Made by a program: the position numbers and the translations under genes
Shown here: piece after piece, positions 58,563 through 64,000 of the stretch
How the letters are laid out: the number at the start of each line of letters is the position of its first letter
How positions within the stretch are numbered: position 1 is the first letter of the stretch
Source: Cellulomonas sp. Root485
GTDB lineage: Bacteria; Actinomycetota; Actinomycetes; Actinomycetales; Cellulomonadaceae
DNA: 64,000 nt
Direction of reading: 5' to 3'
NCBI RefSeq assembly: GCF_001426705.1
Contig: NZ_LMFC01000001.1
Span: 1,517,355 to 1,581,354 of the forward strand
The notes under the pieces: generated by a model
Database searches by the model: none
The model's input: the letters and a program-made list of their open reading frames with translations, nothing else
Told to the model about the DNA's origin: nothing

Positions 58563-58853
58563 ATGGCCAGCACCTGGAAGGTCACGATCTACCTGTTCGA
58601 CGCGGACGACGCGAGGCACGACACCGGCGTGACGAAGGCACACGCGGTGCTCAGCACCTCGGCCGGCACCACGCTCGACGGCTACGGGAGGGCACGCCGC
58701 GCACCCCGGGACGTCGACGTCCCGGAGATCGGCGAGGAGCTCGCCGCGGCTCGGGCGCTGCGCAACCTGGCGGACCGCCTGCTGTCGGCGACGTCCGACG
58801 ACATCGAGGCGATCGAGCACGACGACGTGCAGCTCGTCCACCTCCGGTCATGA
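58563..58853 (+). CDS. DUF1876 protein (Rv2632c/Rv1738 family)
   Basis: The 96-residue protein matches the small actinobacterial family that includes Mycobacterium tuberculosis Rv2632c and the DosR-induced Rv1738: WKVTIYLFDADDARHDTGVTKAHAVL, GYGRARRAP, VPEIGEELAAARALRNLADRLL (each in short form). Rv1738 resembles ribosome hibernation factors structurally. The ATG at 58563 starts the operon, and its stop overlaps the flavoprotein ATG (ATGA). Confidence 0.87.
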   Translation: MASTWKVTIYLFDADDARHDTGVTKAHAVLSTSAGTTLDGYGRARRAPRDVDVPEIGEELAAARALRNLADRLLSATSDDIEAIEHDDVQLVHLRS

Positions 58854-60085
58854 CCAGGCACGTGGTGGTGCTCGGGGCCGGCACCGCAGGCACGATGCTG
58901 GTCAACAAGCTCCGGCGCCGGCTCGACGACACCTGGAAGATCACCGTCGTCGACCGCGACGACGCCCACCCCTACCAGCCGGGATTCCTGTTCGTCCCGT
59001 TCGGCGGGCCCACGGACGACCTCGTGCGGTCCCGGCACGCCTTCGTGCACGACGGTGTCGAGCTGGTCCTGGAAGCAGTCGACCGGGTGGACGTGGCAGC
59101 GCAGGAGGTCCTTCTCCTGGACGGTCGCCTGCTGCCGTACGACTACCTCGTGATCGCGTCCGGTGTCACGCTGCGGCCGGACCAGACGCCGGGGATGCTC
59201 GGCCCGGAGTGGCGCCGGAGCATCTTCGACTTCTACACGCTCGACGGCGCGAAGGCCCTGGCCACCGCTCTGCGCGGCTTCCGGCGAGGGCGCCTGGTGG
59301 TCCACGTGACGGACGTGCCGATCAAGTGTCCCGTCGCGCCGCTCGAGTTCACGTTCCTCGCCGACGACTGGCTCCGCCGGCGCGGCCTGCGGTCGCACAC
59401 CGAGCTCGTGTTCGTCACCCCGATGGACGGCGCGTTCACCAAGCCGGTCGCCTCCGAGCGGCTCGGCTCGATGCTCTCCGACCGCGACGTCGTCGTGGAG
59501 GCGGACTTCCTGGTCGAGCGCATCGAGGGTCGGTCGCTGGTGTCCTACGACGGCCGGGAGGTCCCGTTCGACCTGCTCGTCACGGTGCCGCTGCACATGG
59601 GAGCGGAGTTCGTCACTCGGTCCGGGCTCGGCGACGAGCTCGGCTTCGTCCCGGTGGACAAGCACACGCTGCAGTCCACGGCCGACCCGCGGATCTTCGC
59701 CGTCGGTGACGCCTCGGACATCCCGACCTCCAAGGCGGGTTCCGTCGCGCACTTCTCGGTGGACGTCCTGGTCGACAACCTCGTGGAGCTCGCCGCGGGG
59801 CGGCCGATGACCCACTCGTTCGACGGCCACGCCAACTGCTTCGTCGAGTCGGGCGACCGCAAGGCCCTCCTCCTGGACTTCAACTACGAGACGGAGCCGC
59901 TGCCGGGCACGTTCCCGGTGCCGTACGTCGGGCCGATGAGCCTGCTCAAGGAGAGCCGCGCGAACCACCTCGGGAAGCTCGCGTTCCAGTGGGTGTACTG
60001 GAACGTCCTCCTCCCGGGCCGCCCGATCCCGCTCGCGCCGGCGATGTCGATGGTCGGCAAGCAGAACCCTGTCAGCACGTCCTAG
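58850..60085 (+). CDS. Sulfide:quinone oxidoreductase-like flavoprotein
   Basis: The 411-residue FAD protein begins TRHVVVLGAGTAGTMLVNKL and has HPYQPGFLFVPFGG, a conserved cysteine in VPIKCPVAPLEF (about residue 161), FAVGDASDIPTSKAGSVAHF and a second cysteine in HANCFVESGD (about 328). These fit type-III-like SQR enzymes that oxidise sulfide to polysulfide and reduce quinone. It acts at the membrane surface through a C-terminal amphipathic region. It is coupled to DUF1876 and followed by TusE-like and DsrE-like genes, so the operon probably handles reduced sulfur. Confidence 0.9.
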   Translation: MTRHVVVLGAGTAGTMLVNKLRRRLDDTWKITVVDRDDAHPYQPGFLFVPFGGPTDDLVRSRHAFVHDGVELVLEAVDRVDVAAQEVLLLDGRLLPYDYLVIASGVTLRPDQTPGMLGPEWRRSIFDFYTLDGAKALATALRGFRRGRLVVHVTDVPIKCPVAPLEFTFLADDWLRRRGLRSHTELVFVTPMDGAFTKPVASERLGSMLSDRDVVVEADFLVERIEGRSLVSYDGREVPFDLLVTVPLHMGAEFVTRSGLGDELGFVPVDKHTLQSTADPRIFAVGDASDIPTSKAGSVAHFSVDVLVDNLVELAAGRPMTHSFDGHANCFVESGDRKALLLDFNYETEPLPGTFPVPYVGPMSLLKESRANHLGKLAFQWVYWNVLLPGRPIPLAPAMSMVGKQNPVSTS

Positions 60086-60097
60086 GAAGAGGTCGCC

Positions 60098-60412
60098 ATG
60101 CCCGTCACCACGCTCGAGGGCCACGAGGTCCACGTCGACGCCGAAGGATTCCTCACCGATCTGTCGGAGTGGGACGACGAGCTCGCCACCGTCCTGGCTG
60201 CGCAGATCGGCCTCACGCTCACGGACGAGCACCGGGCGGTGCTCACGTTCCTGCGCGACGACTTCGCCCAGCGCGGCGAGACAGCGACGCTGCGACGGGC
60301 GTCGGCAGGTAGCGGAGTCTCCGTCAAGGACCTGTTCCGCCTCTTCCCGCAGAAGCCCGCGAAGAAGATGGCCTACGTCGCCGGCCTCCCCAAGCCCGTC
60401 GGCTGCGTCTGA
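60098..60412 (+). CDS. TusE/DsrC-family sulfur-carrier protein
   Basis: The 104-residue protein is a compact DsrC-like domain: GFLTDLSEWDDELATVLA, LTDEHRAVLTFLRDDF, DLFRLFPQKPAKKMAYVAGLPKP, ending GCV. Only the penultimate cysteine (Cys103, the position used to carry sulfur) is present; the second cysteine of true dissimilatory DsrC is absent, as in TusE. It likely relays persulfide between the SQR-like enzyme and the DsrE-like protein. The gene starts 12 bp after the SQR-like stop. Confidence 0.92.
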   Translation: MPVTTLEGHEVHVDAEGFLTDLSEWDDELATVLAAQIGLTLTDEHRAVLTFLRDDFAQRGETATLRRASAGSGVSVKDLFRLFPQKPAKKMAYVAGLPKPVGCV

Positions 60413-60439
60413 CCCGGCACGACGACGAAAGGCATTGTC

Positions 60440-60955
60440 ATGACCACCACCGACACCTCCCCGGCCGTCGTGCCCCAGCTCGGCCCCGATGCCGCATCGG
60501 GCCGCAAGCTCGCGATCATCTGCTCCAAGGGCAACCTCGACATGGCCTACCCCGGCCTCATCCTCGCCAACGCGGCTCTCGGGGAAGGCGTCGAGACGCA
60601 CCTGTTCTTCACCTTCTGGGGCCTCGACATGATCACCAAGGCGACGATGGACGACCTGAAGTTCACGATGCTCGGCAACACCGCGACGCACATGCCCCAG
60701 GGCCTCGGCGGACTGCCCGGCATGACCGCCCTCGCCACGTCGAAGCTGAAGAAGGCCATCGCCGACCTGGACGTCCCGGACGTCCCCGAGTTCCTGGAGC
60801 AGATCGTGGCGTCCGGCGGCCACCTGTGGGCGTGCCGGCTGTCCGCCGACATGAACCACCTGGGCCTCGCCGACCTGGACGACGACGTCGAGGGCATCAT
60901 CAGCGCCAGCGACTTCATCGAGAAGACCGACGGAGCCCAGCTGCTCTTCATCTAG
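60440..60955 (+). CDS. DsrE/DsrF-like (DsrE2-type) sulfur-transfer protein
   Basis: The 171-residue protein has the DsrE2/YrkE pattern KLAIICSKGNLDMAYPGLILANAA, LFFTFWGLDMITK and the active cysteine in GGHLWACRLSADM (about residue 133). Such proteins bind persulfide and pass it to carriers like TusA or DsrC. No membrane segment is seen, although some DsrE2 proteins have them. Third structural gene of the sulfur operon, 27 bp after the TusE-like gene. Confidence 0.9.
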   Translation: MTTTDTSPAVVPQLGPDAASGRKLAIICSKGNLDMAYPGLILANAALGEGVETHLFFTFWGLDMITKATMDDLKFTMLGNTATHMPQGLGGLPGMTALATSKLKKAIADLDVPDVPEFLEQIVASGGHLWACRLSADMNHLGLADLDDDVEGIISASDFIEKTDGAQLLFI

Positions 60956-60976
60956 GCCGCCCTCGTGGCCGTCGGC

Positions 60977-60991
60977 GGGACCCTTGGCCCT
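60977..60991. promoter_or_regulatory. DosR/DevR-like box upstream of the alcohol dehydrogenase
   Basis: GGGACCCTTGGCCCT fully matches GGGAC-N4-GNCCC and differs from GGGACTTTNGNCCCT at two positions. TAGGCA (61003-61008) would be a suitable -10 downstream. Confidence 0.6.
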
Positions 60992-61076
60992 GGTGACCCG
61001 CCTAGGCACAGGACGACGCTGAAATTCTCCGCATCGTCACGGAGGAATCCTGAGAGGTCAGTTCGAGGAGAGTCAC

Positions 61077-62105
61077 ATGGACACCATGAGGGCCGGCGTG
61101 GTCCGGTCGTTCACCACGGATCTCGACGTCGCGGAGGTGCCGATCCCGGCAGTCGGGCCGCACGAGGCGCTCGTCCGGGTCGACTGGTCGGGGGTGTGTC
61201 ACACGGACCTGCACGCCGCGCGCGGAGACTGGCCCGTCAAGCCCACGCCACCGTTCATCCCGGGTCACGAAGGCGTCGGGCACGTCGTCCTCGTGGGTTC
61301 CGACGTGACCCGTGTGGCCGTCGGCGACCTCGTCGGCAACGCCTGGCTCTGGTCGGCCTGCGGCGAGTGCGAGTACTGCCAGACGGGGTGGGAGACCCTC
61401 TGCCCGAACCAGCGCAACGGCGGGTACGCGGTCGACGGGTCGTTCGGGCAGTTCATGGTCGTGGACTCGCGCTACTGCCCGATCATCCCCGCGGGCGTCG
61501 ACCCAGCAGGAGCCGCTCCTGTGCTCTGCGCCGGGGTGACGGTCTACAAGGGCCTGAAGATGACCGACACGAAGCCCGGCGAGTGGGTCCTGGTCTCGGG
61601 CATCGGAGGTCTCGGCCACCTGGCCGTGCAGTACGCGGTGGCCATGGGCCGCCGCGTCGCCGCCGTCGACGTCGACGAGACCAAGCTGGCGCTCGCCCGG
61701 AAGCACGGCGCGGAGATCACGGTCAACGCCGCGACCGACGCAGACCCGGTAGCGCGGTTGCAGGAGCTCACCGGCGGCGTGCACGGTGCCCTCGTGACCG
61801 CGGTCAACGCCCACGCGTTCCCGCAGGCCGTCGGTGCGCTCCGCCGCGGAGGCACGGTGTCGCTGGTCGGCCTGCCGCCCGAGCAGTTCCCGCTCGACAT
61901 CTTCACCACGGTGCTGTTCGGGCTGACCGTGCGCGGGTCGATCGTGGGCACGCGCAAGGACATGTCCGAGGCACTCGACTTCTACGCCCGTGGCCTGGTC
62001 AACCCGACCTACAGCGTGCGTCCGCTCGACGACATCAACGCGATCTTCGCCGAGATGCTCCGAGGCGAGATCGACGGGCGCGTCGTCATGGACATGCGTC
62101 GCTGA
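61077..62105 (+). CDS. adhP: Zinc-dependent alcohol dehydrogenase
   Basis: The 342-residue MDR-family enzyme has catalytic zinc ligands in GVCHTDLHAA, PGHEGVGHV and VLCAGVTVYKGL, four structural-zinc cysteines in CGECEYCQTGWETLC and an NAD-binding GIGGLGHLAVQYA. It resembles AdhP-type ethanol dehydrogenases. In low oxygen it could reduce acetaldehyde and regenerate NAD. ATG at 61077 follows GAGGAG. The upstream DosR-like dyad supports hypoxic induction. A terminator follows. Confidence 0.94.
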   Translation: MDTMRAGVVRSFTTDLDVAEVPIPAVGPHEALVRVDWSGVCHTDLHAARGDWPVKPTPPFIPGHEGVGHVVLVGSDVTRVAVGDLVGNAWLWSACGECEYCQTGWETLCPNQRNGGYAVDGSFGQFMVVDSRYCPIIPAGVDPAGAAPVLCAGVTVYKGLKMTDTKPGEWVLVSGIGGLGHLAVQYAVAMGRRVAAVDVDETKLALARKHGAEITVNAATDADPVARLQELTGGVHGALVTAVNAHAFPQAVGALRRGGTVSLVGLPPEQFPLDIFTTVLFGLTVRGSIVGTRKDMSEALDFYARGLVNPTYSVRPLDDINAIFAEMLRGEIDGRVVMDMRR

Positions 62106-62191
62106 GTGGCCACCTCGTCGAGAGCAGCAACCACCGTCGGACGGGCCGGCGTCGACCGCGTCGAGCCCCCGCCCGGCTAACCCCAGAACCG

Positions 62192-62228
62192 CCTCCGGGC
62201 AGGGTCGCCTACCGGCCCTGCCCGGAGG
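62192..62228 (+). terminator. Terminator after the alcohol dehydrogenase
   Basis: CCTCCGGGCAGGG pairs with its complement around an 11-nt loop, ~90 bp past the adhP stop. Confidence 0.8.
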
Positions 62229-62285
62229 CATCAGTCGTCGAGGCCGGGCGGTGGACCTCGCGCCCGGGTCGCGGGACCATCGATC

Positions 62286-64000
62286 ATGGCCGGCTCAGCC
62301 GCCGAGGGGGCACCGAGCGTTCAGTCCGTCATCGCGGAGGCGGGCCGATCGGCCGACGCCCTGGTGACCGACTTCGCGCGGGCGGCCACGGCCGTCCAGC
62401 GCCACCGCTACGCGACGAAGGTCAGCGACTCCGATCTCGTCACGCGCTCCACCGCGGTCTGGGTGCTGACGCAGCTGGATCCGCAGGTCGGCGCGGTGCT
62501 GCAGTCGGCCGGCCTGGACGCCGAAGGGCTGGGGGCCGAGCTGTCGATCTCCCGTTCGTTCGCCGGGATGCTCGCGGAGGCCCACGACCCCCTCGGTGGC
62601 CTCCATCCCGACTTCGCCGACGCGCTCCGGCTCTACCTGGAGGCACTTCCGAAGGGTCCACGGGCGATCGGGCTCCCCGACCTCGCGACGGCGATCGTGC
62701 AGTCCGGGCGCAACGACTCGCGCGGACTCCTGCCGCGGCGTCTGACCCAGCTCGGGATGGACTACGACAGCGCGCTCTCGGGGCTGAGGACGCTGATGTC
62801 GCCTGAGGTGGCACCCCGCTCGACGATCCCGTCGCCCGGCGACCCGCGGACGGCGAAGACGCCGGCGCCAACGCGCTCGTCGACGCCGCCGCCCCCGCTG
62901 TCGGAGACGATGCGCGGTGTCGCCGCCGAGCTCACGTCGTCCAGCCGCGGCAAGGTCACGGCCTTCGACATCGCGGCCGCCATCGCTCGCCGCCATCCCG
63001 AGTACGCCGGCGACCACCTCGGCGGCGCCACGCTTGCTGCTCCGGCGAAGACGCCACGGCGGAGCTGGGCCGAGTGGCTGGACGCGGTGGGCGGCGTCTA
63101 CGACCGCGCGACGCTGAAGGCTTCCCGGCACACGCGTCTGGACGGCCGGTTGTTCCTCACCGGGCTGGGGGTGCTGGATCCGGAGCTGCGGGCCGCTCTG
63201 GACGCGTCGGGCGTCTGGGCGCCGCTCCTGGTCGAGGTGGACGACGCCGTCGCACCCGCGGGCTCGTTGCTGCGCCCCTACCTCGAGGGTGTCCAGTTCA
63301 GCTACGGCTACAGCAGCGACCGCGCGGGCGGCGTGGACCAGCTCGGTGTCCAGGGCGAGGTCAACGCCGTCTGCGAGGTCATCACCGATCCCCACGTGCA
63401 GCCGCCCCTCGCGATCGGCCTGTTCGGCGAGTGGGGTACCGGCAAGAGCTTCTTCATGGACAGGATGCGCGAGCGCGTTGCCGCCTTGACCGCGCAGCCG
63501 CGCGCCGGCGCGAGTCCCGCGGATCAGCTGCAGGTGGTGCAGATCCGGTTCAATGCGTGGCACTACGCGGACACGAGCCTGTGGGCGAGCCTGGCCGTGG
63601 AGATCTTCGAGCGGCTGGCCGACCCCGAGCCGGTCGACGAGAGCGACCGCGCGACCTGGTTGCGGGACCACGGCGACAGCGGGCGGTCGAAGCGCCAGGC
63701 GATCCTGACCCAGCTGCAGACCTTCCGCGACGCCAAAGCCGCACTCGAGAGCGAGCAGGGCGCTCTGAAGGTCAGGCGCGTCGCGGTCGAGCAGAGGCGT
63801 GCCGAGGCAGCACGACAGCGGAGACAGGCTGTGGAGTCGATGCCGGTCACCGACGTCGCCGGTGAGCTGGCGAAGGACGCCGCGGTGCAGGCGGCCCTGC
63901 GTCCGGTCGCTGACGAGCTCGGCTTCGCACCTGCCGCCGACGAGGTCGGCGCCCTGGCCGCCGAGCTGCGGACGACGGCGGGATACCTGCACGGGCTCTG
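62286..64000 (+). CDS. KAP family P-loop NTPase (partial, C-terminus beyond window)
   Basis: An open reading frame from the ATG at 62286 continues past the window end (571 codons seen). The N-terminal ~150 residues are helical and repeat-like (LDPQVGAVLQSAGLDAEGL), loosely resembling Clp-N-type repeats, and a second such unit appears near residues 210-250. A KAP NTPase domain starts around residue 340, with Walker A GLFGEWGTGKSFF and the family signature RFNAWHYADTSLWASLAVEIF. KAP proteins often have membrane helices inserted in the NTPase and occur in some phage-defence loci. Downstream motifs cannot be seen. Confidence 0.88.
   Translation, partial: MAGSAAEGAPSVQSVIAEAGRSADALVTDFARAATAVQRHRYATKVSDSDLVTRSTAVWVLTQLDPQVGAVLQSAGLDAEGLGAELSISRSFAGMLAEAHDPLGGLHPDFADALRLYLEALPKGPRAIGLPDLATAIVQSGRNDSRGLLPRRLTQLGMDYDSALSGLRTLMSPEVAPRSTIPSPGDPRTAKTPAPTRSSTPPPPLSETMRGVAAELTSSSRGKVTAFDIAAAIARRHPEYAGDHLGGATLAAPAKTPRRSWAEWLDAVGGVYDRATLKASRHTRLDGRLFLTGLGVLDPELRAALDASGVWAPLLVEVDDAVAPAGSLLRPYLEGVQFSYGYSSDRAGGVDQLGVQGEVNAVCEVITDPHVQPPLAIGLFGEWGTGKSFFMDRMRERVAALTAQPRAGASPADQLQVVQIRFNAWHYADTSLWASLAVEIFERLADPEPVDESDRATWLRDHGDSGRSKRQAILTQLQTFRDAKAALESEQGALKVRRVAVEQRRAEAARQRRQAVESMPVTDVAGELAKDAAVQAALRPVADELGFAPAADEVGALAAELRTTAGYLHGL

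Noticed and set aside
58180..58632. A 150-residue plus-strand frame before DUF1876
   Set aside because: Low-complexity Arg/Pro translation, no family, and it overlaps the operon start in another frame.

Overview
The window is high-GC actinobacterial DNA. It most resembles Cellulomonas: three secreted plant-polysaccharide enzymes carry C-terminal family 2 cellulose-binding modules, and two match architectures known from Cellulomonas fimi (GH6-FN3x3-CBM2 like CbhA/Cel6B, and GH5-FN3x2-CBM2 like CenD). Gene starts are often GTG, genes are frequently coupled through ATGA or GTGA overlaps, and several genes appear to have leaderless transcripts. No rRNA, tRNA, insertion sequence or CRISPR array was seen. 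Two genes run off the window ends.

Layout. 1-2.6 kb (minus): CDP-alcohol phosphatidyltransferase, DUF881, small basic protein (DUF1290) and a second DUF881 protein with an unusual 10 x 11-residue repeat. 2.7-5.2 kb: CoA-binding protein and a DEAD-box RNA helicase. 5.2-14.2 kb: cellulose block, with a sugar-receptor-like PAS/degenerate-GGDEF protein divergent from a LacI regulator, then GH6 and GH5 cellulases. 14.2-17.2 kb: threonine aldolase, small proteins, a Fur-family regulator and HU. 17.3-23.2 kb: non-homologous end-joining locus (Ku coupled to a PHP protein; separate LigD-type ligase and polymerase), Dps and an App1-like phosphatase. 23.4-26.2 kb: GH74-CBM2 xyloglucanase with two LacI-type operators. 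26.3-31.1 kb: mqo, small proteins, an ECF sigma/alkyltransferase pair, pirin and YbaK. 31.1-39.3 kb: signalling block, with a receiver/flavoprotein fusion, cNMP histidine kinase, UBP zinc finger, PAS-ANTAR-STAS and PAS-PP2C-HATPase-STAS proteins and a hydrolase. 39.3-44.4 kb: ECF sigma/anti-sigma with a lipoprotein, a Rieske cluster and SHOCT proteins. 44.5-49.6 kb: endonuclease IV, GH127, a CGNR regulator and an EamA exporter.

49.7-62.1 kb is the most interesting part. It holds the anaerobic ribonucleotide reductase (nrdDG), AlkD, two universal stress proteins, a flavodoxin, a DUF1876 protein, a sulfide:quinone-oxidoreductase-like / TusE-like / DsrE-like sulfur operon and a zinc alcohol dehydrogenase. 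Upstream regions in this stretch repeatedly carry dyads of the form GGGAC-N4-GNCCC, close to the DosR/DevR hypoxia box, and nrdD also has two NrdR-like boxes spaced 32 bp apart. I read this as a candidate hypoxia/dormancy regulon that includes sulfur transfer; the regulator itself is not in the window. The window ends inside a KAP-family P-loop NTPase gene.
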